DNA of 64,000 bases from NCBI RefSeq assembly GCF_026151205.1, contig NC_087078.1, positions 16,199,118 through 16,263,117 on the forward strand, read 5' to 3'. Numbering within the stretch: position 1 is the stretch's first letter; every line of letters begins with the position of its first letter. The position numbers and the translations under genes are program-made. The notes beneath the pieces are model-generated. The model was not told where the DNA came from. It saw only the letters and a program-made list of their open reading frames with translations, and ran no database searches. This stretch comes from Bolinopsis microptera (lineage: Eukaryota; Ctenophora; Tentaculata; Lobata; Bolinopsidae). Positions 47,376 through 58,428 of the stretch are shown here, one piece after another.

Positions 47376-49139
47376 ATGAGTTATGGTAATAAGGAAGTTT
47401 TGAAGGTAATACTACTTGGAAATGGGGGTGTTGGAAAATCCTCGTTGATGCGAAGATATGTCAACAATATATTCGAGGAAAAGACTTTACATACCATTGG
47501 GGTAGAATTCCTGAACAAGACTGTTGATTTTAACAATAAGACCTTCACATTGCAGGTACGATATATTGTGATATTTCGATTAGTTTACAATTTAATTTGC
47601 AATTAATAGTTCACGATGTCTTCATTCTCCCGAATGCTGTGCCTCATTAATTTACTTTTCACCGTTTTAAGGGGGCCGGGGGGTGGGGTCTTCATCAAAA
47701 TTCTCTCGAAATCGACTTTATAGTTGTTTCTGATAGAAGGGAGTGATATCTATCAGCTGCTTTTGGTCCCATGGAAAAATATTGTTCCTAGCCGAAACTA
47801 TCGCCGGTCTAAGGTCAGCGCTTATGTGTAATTGTATTGCGCGAGCGATTTTCAATCGCAAATTCTGAAAATCGAGTCTAAAAATCTATCTCCTCCCACA
47901 TTTTTTGAGCAATCACCCTGAAACTTTCAGGATATGTTCCAGGGACCATTTAGAAGAGATTGATCATACGAAATTTTGAGATAGGCCTTTAAACATTTTT
48001 TATTCAATTTAGAAAATCTTGGACCTCGTTTTTTTACGATTTTTGGAGGTCCAAGATTTTCAAAATTGAATAAAAAATTTTTGAAGGCCTATCTCAACAT
48101 TTTGTATGATCAATCTCTTCTAAATGGTCCCAAGAACATATCCTGAAAGTTTCAGGGTGATTGCTCAAAAAATGTGGGAGAAGATAGATTTTTAGACTCG
48201 ATTTTCAGAATTTGCGATTGAAAATCGCTCGCGCAATACAATTACACATAAGCGCTGACCTTAGACCGGCGATAATTTCGGCTAGGAACAATATTTTTCC
48301 ATGGGACCAAAAGCAGCTGATAGATATCACTCCCCTCTATCAGAAACAACTATAAAGTCAATTTCGAGAGAATTTTGATGAAGACCCCCCCCCCCCGGCC
48401 CCCTTAAATGGGCACTTTTCAATAATAACCTTATATCTCATTGAAACATCTTCCTTTAAAACCTCATCGAAATTAAACCTCATTATTTGTTTTTAAGCTA
48501 ATAAATGGCTTACTACTAACTTCTTTCCATCAGATATGGGACACTGGAGGCCAGGAGAGATTCAAAAGTTTACGAACACCGTTCTACAGAGGATCTGACA
48601 TCTGTATTTTGGTATGATTATAAAGAATTCAGTAATTTCTTGCTAGAATATGAATAAAATTTCCTGCATACCAATGTTAAATCATTCTTAGAAAATTATA
48701 TGATTTTACTGTACTTGGTATTTAATTAAATAACTTATGTGAAAACCAACTCTGCACTTTCCTGCAGGTTTTCGATTTGAGTGACAGAGAAAGTTTTGTA
48801 GAAATCGATTACTGGTTGGAAGAGTTCAGAAAATATGCAGAACTGGACAGTGAAGACAACAGTTTCCCGTTTTTGTTGCTCGGCAACAAAGCAGATCTCC
48901 CATCGCGAGGGATGGAAAATAATGAAATCTACACCTGGTGCAAAAATAACGGAGACATGTCATTTATTGAGGCATCTGCTAAATTGGACCTTAATGTTGA
49001 GACGGGTTTTATGATGATGGTAGAGAAAGCTATTGAATATGAGCACCATCAACGTCGAAATAATACTGGACAGTTTAAGGATACAATAAAACTGGAAAAA
49101 GGCACTAAGGTGGAGAAGAAAAAATGTTGTGCGAAATAG
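47376..49139 (+). CDS. RAB9-like: Rab9-like small GTPase, 3 exons
   Basis: Exons 47376-47555, 48534-48611 and 48768-49139 give 209 residues (human Rab9A has 201). G1 is GNGGVGKSS and the effector region reads [10 protein letters not shown], as in Rab9. Switch II is [22 protein letters not shown], where DTGGQE replaces the Rab-standard DTAGQE. G4 is GNKAD and G5 is EASAK. The C terminus ends KKKCCAK, a dicysteine suitable for geranylgeranylation. Rab9 acts in late endosome-to-Golgi transport. Intron 1 contains a 733-bp foldback transposon. Confidence 0.9.
47671..48403. mobile_element. TTAA-flanked foldback (hairpin) MITE
   Basis: A 733-bp element made almost wholly of two inverted arms of about 350 bp, meeting near 48030. 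Termini are GGGGGCCGGGGGG ... CCCCCCGGCCCCC with TTAA directly outside each end (47667-47670 and 48404-48407). TTAA target duplications suggest a piggyBac-type mobiliser. It lies in intron 1 of the Rab9-like gene. Fragments lie at 33150 and 40325. Confidence 0.85.
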
Positions 49140-49585
49140 CTTTTTGTGGCCTTGACAATAATTATTAGTATTTTTGACATTTTTGCCTGTTTGAAATTAT
49201 GATATTCATTACATTATTATACCAAAAACTGTTGATTTGGTTTGGAAATAAGCTATATTTCAATTTGAGAAATCATTTTCGTTTTTAGGGTGGGTACTTG
49301 ATAGGTCTAGACTAAACCAATTTCTACATTATCTAAATAGTAAATCAGAGATTTTTAAAAAGGTTGTTGTTAGCAAGTTGTATTTATAATAGCTGTATTT
49401 TTCTATATTTTAATTGTCCTGATTTTTCGATTGTTATTAAAAATTGGTTTGTCATTTATGAATTGTTGTTTCACTTATTCTCTACTGTTTTGCTCAATTA
49501 AACCTGACTAACTATTTGAAAGTCACTCGAATCAGAACAGGAGGCTTAATTATGCACATAATAGCAGTGCAATGGCTATTATACT

Positions 49586-51425
49586 GGGGGGGGGGGGGGT
49601 GTCACGTCCGTCTATGTCCGCTTGTCTCATAGAATCCAAAAAGGACAGGACATAGGCGGACATAGGCGGACATAGGCGGACATAGGCGGACATAGACGGA
49701 CATAGGCGGACATAGGCGGACATAGACGGACATAGGCGGACATTAATGGACACCTAAATTGCTAAAAAAGGTTCAATTTTTGCTGTTATAAGGGGGATCA
49801 TGTTTTTTTGTCCGTTCGGTACCCTATATTTTCAAAATGGACAAAAAATAGAGCGGACAAAAACGGACAAAAATGGACAAAAACGGACAAAAATGGAAAT
49901 AACATTTAGATGCTTCCTCCTCCTACTCTTCCTCCTCCTCCCCCTGGGTCTTCCTGATCTTCCTCAGTCCTCTTCCTCCTCCCCTCCTCAGTCCTCCTCC
50001 TACTCCTTCTCCTCGTCCTCAGTCCTCCTCATCAGTCCTCAACAGTCCTCCTCCTCCCCAGTCCTCCTCCTCCTGAGTCCTCCTCCTGGGTCCTCCTCCT
50101 GGGTCCTCCTCCTCCTCTTCATCCTCCTCCTCTTCCTCCTCAGTCCTCAGTCCTCCTCCTCATCCTTCTCCTCAGTCCTCCATCCTCCCCCAGTCCCCCT
50201 CCTCCTCCTCCTATTCAGTCCTCCTCCTCCTCCTCCTTCTCAGTCCTCCTCAGTCCTCCTCCTCCTCCTCCTCCTCTTTCCTCTCAGTCATCCTCCTCAG
50301 TCCTCCTCAGTCCTCCTCCTCAGTCCTCCTCCTCCTGGGTCCTCCTCCTCCTCTTCATCCTCCTCCTCTTCCTCCTCGGTCCTCAGTCCTCCTCCTCCTG
50401 GGTCCTCCTCCCCAGTCCTCTCCCAGTCCCCCTCCTTCTCCTCCTCCTATTCAGTCCTCCTTCTCCTCCTCCTATTCAGTCCTCCTCCTCCTCCTCCTCA
50501 GTTCTCCTTAGTCCTCCTTCTCATTTCTCCTAAGTCCTCCTGAGTCCTCCTCCTGGGTCCTCCTCCTGGGTCCTCCTCCTCCTGGGTCCTCCTCCTCCTG
50601 GGTCCTCCTTCTCCTCCTCAGTCCTTCTCCTCCTCCTCCTCAGTCCTCTTCCTCCTCCTCCTCCTCCTCCTCCCTCTCAGTCATCCTCCTCAGCCATCCT
50701 CCTCAGTCCTCCTCCTTCTCAGTCCTCCTCCTGAGTCCTCCTCCTCCTGAGTCATCCTCCTCAGTTCTCCTCCTCCTCCTCCTAGGTCTTCCTTCTGGGT
50801 CCTCCTCCTCCTCCTCCTCCTGGGTCTTCCTGATCCTTCTCCTCTCTCTCAGTCATCCTCCTCAGTCCTCTTCCTCCTCCTCCTCCTCCTCCTCCTCCCT
50901 CTCAGTCATCCTCCTCAGCCATCCTCCTCAGTCCTCCTCCTGAGTCCTCCTCCTCCTGAGTCATCCTCCTCAGTTCTCCTCCTCCTCCTCCTAGGTCCTC
51001 CTTCTGGGTCCTCCTCCTCCTCCTCCTCCTGGGTCTTCCTGATCCTTCTCCTCCCTCTCAGTCATCCTCCTCAGTCCTCACTCCTCAGTCATCCTCCTCA
51101 GTCATCCTCCTCAGCCATCCTCCTCGGCCATCCTTCTCAGCCATCCTCCTCAGTACTCTTCAGTCCTCAAAATGTTTGTCCGCTAATGTCCACCAATGTC
51201 CGCTAATGTCCACCAATGTCCATCCAAGTCCGCCAATGTCCGTCCGGGTCCGCAAATGTCCGTCCGAGTCCGCCAATGTCCGTCCGAGTCCGCCAATGTC
51301 CGTTCGAGTCCGCCAATGTCCGTCCGTGTCCGTCCGTGTCCCAAAAAACACGTCCGTTGTCTCATAGAATCCAAAAAGGACAGGACATAGGCGGACATAG
51401 ACGGACATGACACCCCCCCCCCCCC
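49586..51425. mobile_element. G/C-bordered TCC-rich element with inverted ends
   Basis: A 1840-bp unit bounded by G13 and C13-type runs. The ends are inverted repeats (GTGTCACGTCCGTCTATG ... CATAGACGGACATGACAC), and tatact lies directly outside both ends. Inside each end is a same-orientation motif beginning tgtctcatagaatccaaaaa, then ggacataggc-type 10-bp repeats. The core (about 49914-51160) is a cagtcctcctcc minisatellite. No coding capacity is credible. It is probably a non-autonomous element or a transposon-borne satellite. Confidence 0.65.
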
Positions 51426-51619
51426 TATACTATATAATGGGAAATTTACAGCAGAAATAATGGAAAGCCTACAATTTAACTTACTGCAATTTGCCCAACT
51501 TTTAGTTGTCTACCTTGATAATATTACTAGTAACCGATTAAGGCTTTATATTATTTAGGTTTATAAAATCTTATCATCATGAAACTTTCAGTTTTAATTA
51601 TGGTTTTTGAACGCATTAT

Positions 51620-53374
51620 ATGGAGACTAGTCAGTGGATACTAATGAACGAACCTGGGATTGCAGAAATAACTCCTACCCCAGGATTCTGCTTTGAAGAA
51701 CGATTCCTGGCTCTTTTCTCGTTCCAGAAAGACGGCTGGCTGTGTGATATAAAGATTGTTTGTGATGATGGCAGTGTGGAAGCTCACAGGGTTATCCTGG
51801 CTGCCACCTCCTCTTACTTTAAGCACATGTTCAGTAGTGCTATGAAGGAAAGTAGCAGTGATCAGATCAGAATGCAGGGAATGGACGTTGAAAGTCTGTC
51901 CTGTATTGTGAAATTCCTTTACACAAACGAGCTTGATGTGACAAAGGAAAATGCATCAGATGTTTTGAAGGCTGCCAATTTACTTTGTTTACCACCCGTT
52001 GAAGAGCAATGTTGCAAGGTATTGCTAGGTCCAATATCCAAGGAGACTGCCCTGGACTATGCTGTACTTGCTGAGCAATACGGGATGAACAGTCTTCTGA
52101 AAACTAGTATTGAATACCTGGTCAAATACTTCAAATACTTCCTCTTCAATGGATTATACAAGTTAGACATTAGAGCATTCCAGATTGTAGTGGCTAGTGA
52201 TGATTTAGATGTTAAAGATGAGATTATGGTGTTTGATACAGTAGTTCAATGGATTGAGCATGATCTTCCCAACAGACAGAAGCACTTTAAATCTCTCCTC
52301 GAGCATGTCAGACTGCCTCTTCTGCCTCCAAAGTATCTTGTAGATATTGTAGAGAAATCCCGTTATGTAAAGACTGACTTTGAGTGCAGAGATCTGGTTG
52401 ATGAAGCTAAGAACAGGCACCTCCTACCAAAGCGAACTCAAGGGTACCTTTCAGAACGGATGACTCCCAGGAAGAGCACGGTTGGTTATATCTTCCTAGT
52501 GGGGGGTCTTACCATCAAAGAGCGACTTCTTTGTAGCGTGGAGAGATACGACTTGCCCCTGCAACAAAGCTTCAAAATGCCAGACATGAGTTTAGCTAGA
52601 AGTGGGTTAGGATGCGCTATATTGGAGAAGGTACTTTATGTCATCGGTGGTCATGATGGGACTAAAGCACTCAAAATAGGAGAATGTATGGACTTTGGTA
52701 AAGGCTCCTGGACTTGGGTACCACAGATGCACGTACCACGGCGTAACTTGGGTGTTTGTGCTGATAGCTCACGTATTTATGCAGTTGGTGGCCAGGTTGA
52801 CTCTAATACCACACTTGATAGTTTGGAGTCGTATGACCCTCGGGAGGGCTTGTGGAAGAAGCACGCTGCTACCATGACCCGAGCCAGGAAATACGCAAGT
52901 GTTGCTCACTTGAATAATGGTCTTTTTGTTGTTGGTGGCAATGATGGAACTCATTATTTGAAGTGCTGTGAGAGATATGATTTACGTGCCGACAAATGGG
53001 AGGAAATGGCTTCATTGCCCCATGCTTTCGGTGCTAATGGACTTGCAGTATGGGACAACTGTTTGTACACAGTTGGAGGATTTGACAGTCGTCAGTGTTT
53101 AGATGTATTGTATCTGTACTGGCCACCCTCCAACACATGGACCCAGCTACCTGACCCCATGGCACACCGGAGGACTGGTCTGGGATCAGTAACAGCTGGA
53201 CACAATCTATATGCACTGGGAGGGCATAATGGCGAGACTTATCTGGATACAGTTGAGATGTATGATAGTGATTCTAGAGGGTGGGCGAAACTTCCACCTT
53301 TGCACTATAAAAGAGGTGCTATGGCTGTGAGTGTGTTGGAGAACTGTTATATGACAGCCACTGATCCATTATAG
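51620..53374 (+). CDS. BTB-BACK-Kelch (KLHL-type) protein, single exon
   Basis: The protein has 584 residues. BTB spans about residues 25-140 (WLCDIKIVCDDG, AHRVILAATSSYFKHMF). BACK spans about 145-250 (NLLCLPPVEEQCCKVL, YAVLAEQYGM). Six Kelch repeats follow from about 290, with GG doublets (VGGLT, IGGHDG, VGGQ, VGGNDG, VGGFDS, LGGHNG). This is the usual adaptor of CUL3 ubiquitin ligases, in which the Kelch propeller binds the substrate. The start METSQW is the first ATG. Absence of introns could mean retrocopy origin, or simply the single-exon form common in this family. It ends at TAG 53372-53374. Confidence 0.9.
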   Translation: METSQWILMNEPGIAEITPTPGFCFEERFLALFSFQKDGWLCDIKIVCDDGSVEAHRVILAATSSYFKHMFSSAMKESSSDQIRMQGMDVESLSCIVKFLYTNELDVTKENASDVLKAANLLCLPPVEEQCCKVLLGPISKETALDYAVLAEQYGMNSLLKTSIEYLVKYFKYFLFNGLYKLDIRAFQIVVASDDLDVKDEIMVFDTVVQWIEHDLPNRQKHFKSLLEHVRLPLLPPKYLVDIVEKSRYVKTDFECRDLVDEAKNRHLLPKRTQGYLSERMTPRKSTVGYIFLVGGLTIKERLLCSVERYDLPLQQSFKMPDMSLARSGLGCAILEKVLYVIGGHDGTKALKIGECMDFGKGSWTWVPQMHVPRRNLGVCADSSRIYAVGGQVDSNTTLDSLESYDPREGLWKKHAATMTRARKYASVAHLNNGLFVVGGNDGTHYLKCCERYDLRADKWEEMASLPHAFGANGLAVWDNCLYTVGGFDSRQCLDVLYLYWPPSNTWTQLPDPMAHRRTGLGSVTAGHNLYALGGHNGETYLDTVEMYDSDSRGWAKLPPLHYKRGAMAVSVLENCYMTATDPL

Positions 53375-53980
53375 CATTTGTTTCACGGGAAGTTTCCATA
53401 ATTAATGTTTAGTATTGATCGATACATTTTGTTAGTTTATTTGTTATTATAACATTAATATTTAAATTATAGTATCTATAATAAGTATCTTTATTTGTGT
53501 TTTTGGGGTTATGAAATGTTTTTTCCTGTCAAAATTTATTTAAGTGTGACATTTTTATTTTGAAAAGCAAATTTAAGATCTATTAAAAGGATTTCCTTTT
53601 TAAAATCAATAAGACTGTCAAACAAATATACTGTAGAACAATTAATAGACTGCAGAACAAATAGAGCGCAAGGTCGAAGACTATAGCTTAGGTTTTATAA
53701 ATTTAATTTAATTATGAATTTACGAATAACTTTGTTTTACTGATTGAATTGAAATTTGTTCGGTTGCCTTTTCTTTTTTATCCATATTTTCTAGGATACC
53801 ATGTACATACAGCGAAAAGTTGCTTTACTTAATTATATTTATTCAGCCAGAACCAGGGCAAAAAAATTATATACTCAGTAGTCATTTGTACATTCGTTTT
53901 GTAAAGAAGATAAATCTCAAAAATATATTCATTTTATTTTTACTGACGATTGTGAAATGACAACTTTGATTTTCAGAGAA
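53375..53980. promoter_or_regulatory. Spacer and 5' flank of zinc-finger gene B
   Basis: AT-rich, with no gene. From about 53765 (tgccttttcttttttatccata) it matches the flank upstream of the next ZNF gene (from about 56610). The 5' flank was therefore duplicated with the gene. A tttcag acceptor sits just before ATGGAGCAAC, so a 5' non-coding exon further upstream is likely. Confidence 0.5.
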
Positions 53981-55735
53981 ATGGAGCAACAAAATGTACG
54001 CGAGTTTAAAGATGAGATGAAGATAGAAGAAGAAAGTATTACACCTGAATTGATAAAGTCAGAGATCAAGAAGGAGGAAGATGATTTTAGTATCAAATCA
54101 GAAGTGTATTCGAATCCTACTTCTCAGATGCAGTATTTTATCGAAGAATCTGATTCAAACCTTCTCCAAACTGTCGCCCAAACAGAATGGATGAAAGTAA
54201 CCACTACCAACAAGATATTAAAATACTCTGAAACAACTTACAATGACTGCACAAAATCCACATTACCTCAGAATCAGCAATCTAATAGTAATACCAGTAA
54301 AAAAACATACAAATGCTCTGAATGTTCCTACAATGCAAGCTATAAATCAAACCTACTTCGCCATCAGATGACTCATACCGGTAAGAAACCCTACAAATGC
54401 TCTAAATGTTCTTACAGAGCAAGCGTAAAACAAAACTTAATTACACATCAGATGACTCATACCGGTAAAAAACCCTACAAATGCTCTGAATGTTCCTACA
54501 GTGCAAGGCTAAAACAAAACTTAGAACGCCATCAGCGAACTCATAGTGGTGAAAAGCCTTACAAATGCTCTGAATGTTCCTACAGTGCAAGCCAAAACTC
54601 ACACTTGGTAAGCCATCAGTTGACTCATTCCGGTGAAAAGCCTTACAAATGCTCTAAATGTTCTTACAGAGCAAGCGTAAAACAAAACTTAATTACACAT
54701 CAGATGACTCATACCGGTAAAAAACCCTACAAATGCTCTGAATGTTCCTACAGTGCAAGGCTAAAACAAAACTTAGAACGCCATCAGCGAACTCATAGTG
54801 GTGAAAAGCCTTACAAATGCTCTGAATGTTCCTACAGTGCAAGCCAAAACTCACACTTGGTAAGCCATCAGTTGACTCATTCCGGTGAAAAGCCTTACAA
54901 ATGCTCTGAATGTTCCTACAGTGCAAGGCTAAAACAAAAGTTAGTACGCCATCATCTGACTCATTCCGGTGAAAAGCCTTACAAATGCTCTGAATGTTCC
55001 TACAGTGCAAGGCTAAAACAAAACTTAGCAAGCCATCAGTTGACTCATTCCGGTGAGAAGCCTTACAAATGCACTGAATGTTCCTACAGTGCAAGGCTAA
55101 AACAAAACTTAGAACGCCATCAGCGAACTCATAGTGGTGAAAAGCCTTACAAATGCTCTGAATGTTCCTACAGTGCAAGCCAAAACTCACACTTGGTAAG
55201 CCATCAGTTGACTCATTCCGGTGAAAAGCCTTACAAATGCTCTGAATGTTCCTACAGTGCAAGGCTAAAACAAAAGTTAGTACGCCATCATCTGACTCAT
55301 TCCGGTGAAAAGCCTTACAAATGCTCTGAATGTTCCTACAGTGCAAGGCTAAAACAAAACTTAGTAAGCCATCAGTTGACTCATTCCGGTGAGAAGCCTT
55401 ACAAATGCACTGAATGTTCCTACAGTGCAAGGCTAAAACAAAACTTAGAACGCCATCGGCAAACTCATACTGGTGAAAAGCCTTACAAATGCTCTGAATG
55501 TTCCTACAGTGCAAGCCAAAACTCACACTTGGTAAGCCATCAGTTGACTCATTCCGGCGAAAAGCCTTGCAAATGCTCTGAATGTTCTTACAGTACTAGC
55601 CGGAAATCACAATTAATTTCCCATCAGAAGTTACATTCCAGTAAAAGGCTAAATCAATCTTCAGAATGTTCATATAATGCTAGTGATGAGTCAACTGTAG
55701 TTCCCCAACAGCTGAACGATATCGAAGAAAACTAA
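53981..55735 (+). CDS. C2H2 zinc-finger protein B, 16 fingers, tail cut off
   Basis: The chosen start is MEQQNVREFKDEMKIEEES, directly after a probable tttcag acceptor. An upstream in-frame ATG exists at 53957. The N terminus carries LIKSEIK and FSIKSEVYS, two IKSE SUMO-consensus sites. Sixteen C-x2-C-x12-H-x3-H fingers (KCSECSYSA type, SGEKPYK linkers) follow, then one degenerate finger. Fingers 2-4 equal 5-7, and 8-11 nearly equal 12-15, almost to the base. The frame ends TAA right after DIEEN, where the paralogues have TCA and continue into the FVKP tail. It is likely a nuclear DNA-binding factor with unknown targets. Confidence 0.85.
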   Translation: MEQQNVREFKDEMKIEEESITPELIKSEIKKEEDDFSIKSEVYSNPTSQMQYFIEESDSNLLQTVAQTEWMKVTTTNKILKYSETTYNDCTKSTLPQNQQSNSNTSKKTYKCSECSYNASYKSNLLRHQMTHTGKKPYKCSKCSYRASVKQNLITHQMTHTGKKPYKCSECSYSARLKQNLERHQRTHSGEKPYKCSECSYSASQNSHLVSHQLTHSGEKPYKCSKCSYRASVKQNLITHQMTHTGKKPYKCSECSYSARLKQNLERHQRTHSGEKPYKCSECSYSASQNSHLVSHQLTHSGEKPYKCSECSYSARLKQKLVRHHLTHSGEKPYKCSECSYSARLKQNLASHQLTHSGEKPYKCTECSYSARLKQNLERHQRTHSGEKPYKCSECSYSASQNSHLVSHQLTHSGEKPYKCSECSYSARLKQKLVRHHLTHSGEKPYKCSECSYSARLKQNLVSHQLTHSGEKPYKCTECSYSARLKQNLERHRQTHTGEKPYKCSECSYSASQNSHLVSHQLTHSGEKPCKCSECSYSTSRKSQLISHQKLHSSKRLNQSSECSYNASDESTVVPQQLNDIEEN

Positions 55736-56071
55736 ACTACTTTTCATGAAAGCAGTCAGGCTTCGAATTCCTTACAAAACGGTAGCGTTGGAGGACCCAT
55801 TTTCGTTAAACCTGCGCCTCTACCTTTTGTGAAACCTGTATCATTTGTTAAACCTATGACCTCAACTGACTCTATTATATCAAATTCCCGCTTACCTCCC
55901 AGTTCCTCCTCCAGTTACCAACCAAAATCTCACATGTTATACCTTGCAGTTCCTCTCACCCTCTCACCCTCTCACCTGATGAGTCTGTCTTCACACCCCT
56001 TTTCATTGTTTCATCTAACCAACCTACAACATATCCTCCCCCTCTCATATCTCCAGTCAGTATAGTGGTTA
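55736..56071 (+). pseudogene. Orphaned FVKP tail of zinc-finger gene B
   Basis: The same frame after the TAA still encodes the family tail: TTFHESSQASNSLQNGS, GGPIFVKPAPLPFVKPVSF, then NSRLPPSSSSSYQP. It is readable only by stop-codon readthrough, so it is probably decaying sequence. From 56072 to about 56600 the DNA is AT-rich and empty. Confidence 0.65.
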
Positions 56072-56826
56072 TGAAACGTAAATAACTGGAGTATTATATT
56101 TCCAAATGCATGTAATGATGTAATATCTGATACCGAAACTGAACCAAGTTTTTAACTGTAATCAAATTATCGAAACAAAATGCTGACGAATAAGTTTTGT
56201 AGTAGTTAAAACTAAATTATTGTAATCAGGGTATTTTGTAAAGATATTTGTATGTTGCTATTAAAATGCATTTTATATCTTATAAAGGGACTGGATGATG
56301 TTTCTAACTCAAATCAAATTATCAGAGCATAATAATAATAATAATTTGTCCGTGTATATCAAAAATGGGATAAATTTACATTAAATTTAAATACATATAA
56401 TATATATTAATACATATAATAATATTATAATTATATGTAAATTTATAATGATGATTTATAATAATTTATACTACCAATGGGTACCGATTTATAAGTTTAT
56501 AATGATTTATAATGATGTTTAATTAAAATAGTAAAGTAAAATGGTAACTCTTGGCACTTGAACAGTACGTTAAGTTAAGATTTGATATTATTTTAAATTG
56601 GTTCTTTGGTTGCCTATTCCTCTTGATCCATATTTTCTAGGATATATTATCATCAACATAGTATATTAAAGCAAATGCCGGCTTTATTTAATTAGACTGT
56701 ACTTCATCGCCAGAACCAGAGCAAAAAACCTCCAATCTCTACTATAATTCAAAGAATTGTTTTTGTTGTCTGTCTGTCTGTACGACCGCCCACGTGCAAA
56801 TTAGATGAAAAATAGGAAGTTACATA

Positions 56827-56840
56827 GTAACCATGGTAAC
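56827..56840. promoter_or_regulatory. RFX X-box-like palindrome
   Basis: GTAACCATGGTAAC fits the RFX consensus GTNRCCNNRGYAAC perfectly on both strands. It lies about 310 bp upstream of the ATG of ZNF gene C, in a ~250-bp stretch (about 56750-57010) that gene B's flank does not have. Function is not shown. Confidence 0.35.
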
Positions 56841-57150
56841 GGTGTTCAAAAGCTCACGTGCATGTGCAAAGATTTGCGACCGGCATTTTGATCGGTTTTG
56901 TCGAATTATGTTGTGTTCAGTGCGAGCTACATTTTAATCGGCTTTATCTTCGGTTGGGATGAATATTTTTTGATGCGATAAAAACTGTCTACCAAAGAAT
57001 ACTATTAGTTTCCTCCCTGTGACCACGGGCGTTCTAGTTATATATAATATTCAGATGTATATTCGTTTTGAAGAGAAGATAATATCTCACAATTATATTC
57101 ATTTTATTCCTACTGACGATTGTGAAATGCCAACTTCAATTTTCAGTGAA

Positions 57151-58428
57151 ATGGAGCAACAATATAAACTCGAGTTTAAAGATGAGATGAAGATAGAAGA
57201 AGAAAGTATTACACCTGAATTGATAAAGTCAGAGATCAAGAAGGAGGAAGATGATTTTAATATCAAATCAGAAGTGTATTCGAATCCTACTTCTCAGATG
57301 CAGTATTTTATCGAAGAATCTGATTCAAACCTTCTCCAAACTTGTGTCGCCGAAACAGAATTGAAGAAAGTAACCACAACCAGCAAGAAAACTTCGGAAT
57401 TATCTCTCGATCAGCAATCTAATGATAATTATACCTGTGAAAAACCGTACAAATGCACTGAATGTTCTTACAGTACAAGCTATAAATCACACTTAGTTCG
57501 CCATCAGCTGACTCATACCGGTACAAAATCCTACAAATGCTCTGAATGTTCATACAGTGCAATCCTAAAACAAAACTTAGTTCGCCATCAGCGAATTCAT
57601 ACTGATGAAAAGCCCTACAAATGCTCTGAATGTTCTTACAGTACAAGCTATCAATCAAACATAGTTAACCATCAAATGACTCATACCGGTGAAAAGCCCT
57701 ACAAATGTTCTGAATGTTCTTTCAGTACAAGCTATAAATCACACTTAGTTCGCCATCAGATGACTCATACCGGTACAAAACCCTACAAATGCTCTGAATG
57801 TTCCTACAGTACAATCATAAAACAAAACTTAATTCGCCATCAGCAAACTCATACTGGTGAAAAACCGTACAAATGTTCTGAATGTTCTTACAATACAAAC
57901 AGAAAATCAGACCTAGTTAATCATCAAATGACTCACACCGGTACAAAACCCTACAAATGCTCTGAATGTTCTTACAGTACAAGCTATAAATCACACTTAG
58001 TTCGCCATCAGATGACTCATACCGGTAAAAAACCCTACAAATGCTCTGAATGTTCCTACAGTGCAATCCTAAAGCAAAACTTAGTTCGCCATCAGCGAAC
58101 TCATACTAGTGAAAAGCTCTACAAGTGCTCTGAATGTTCTTACAGTACAAGCTATAAATCAAACATAGTTAACCATAAGATTTCTCACACCGATACAAAA
58201 TCCTACAAATGCTCTGAATGTTCTTTCAGTGCAAGCTATAAATCACACTTAGTTCGCCATCAGATGACTCATACCGGTAAAAAACCCTACAAATGCTCTG
58301 AATGTTCCTACAGTGCAATCCTAAAGCAAAACTTAGTTCGCCATCAGCGAACTCATACTGGTGAAAAGCCCTACAAAGCTACAAGTGCTCTGAATGTTCC
58401 TACAGTACTGGCCGGAAATCACAATTAA
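57151..58428 (+). CDS. C2H2 zinc-finger protein C, 11 fingers, frameshifted end
   Basis: The chosen start is MEQQYKLEFKDEMKIEEES after a tttcag acceptor; the frame is open further upstream to 57019. The N terminus is nearly identical to gene B, with IKSE twice. Eleven complete fingers (SYSTSYKSHLVRH and SYSAILKQNLVRH types) follow with TGEKPYK or TGTKPYK linkers. At about 58373-58380 a short insertion (gctacaa, duplicating adjacent sequence) shifts the frame, so the protein ends in an unrelated TSALNVPTVLAGNHN. The twelfth finger lies in the next frame. It is a tandem paralogue of gene B. Confidence 0.8.
   Translation: MEQQYKLEFKDEMKIEEESITPELIKSEIKKEEDDFNIKSEVYSNPTSQMQYFIEESDSNLLQTCVAETELKKVTTTSKKTSELSLDQQSNDNYTCEKPYKCTECSYSTSYKSHLVRHQLTHTGTKSYKCSECSYSAILKQNLVRHQRIHTDEKPYKCSECSYSTSYQSNIVNHQMTHTGEKPYKCSECSFSTSYKSHLVRHQMTHTGTKPYKCSECSYSTIIKQNLIRHQQTHTGEKPYKCSECSYNTNRKSDLVNHQMTHTGTKPYKCSECSYSTSYKSHLVRHQMTHTGKKPYKCSECSYSAILKQNLVRHQRTHTSEKLYKCSECSYSTSYKSNIVNHKISHTDTKSYKCSECSFSASYKSHLVRHQMTHTGKKPYKCSECSYSAILKQNLVRHQRTHTGEKPYKATSALNVPTVLAGNHN

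Noticed and set aside
49800-50543. 247-residue Ser/Leu/Pro frame
   Set aside because: Read-through of the cagtcctcct minisatellite; same artefact as above.
54693-55526. 277-residue minus-strand frame
   Set aside because: Antisense shadow of the homogenised zinc-finger array; the repeated HCRNIQSICKA is the reverse complement of finger codons.
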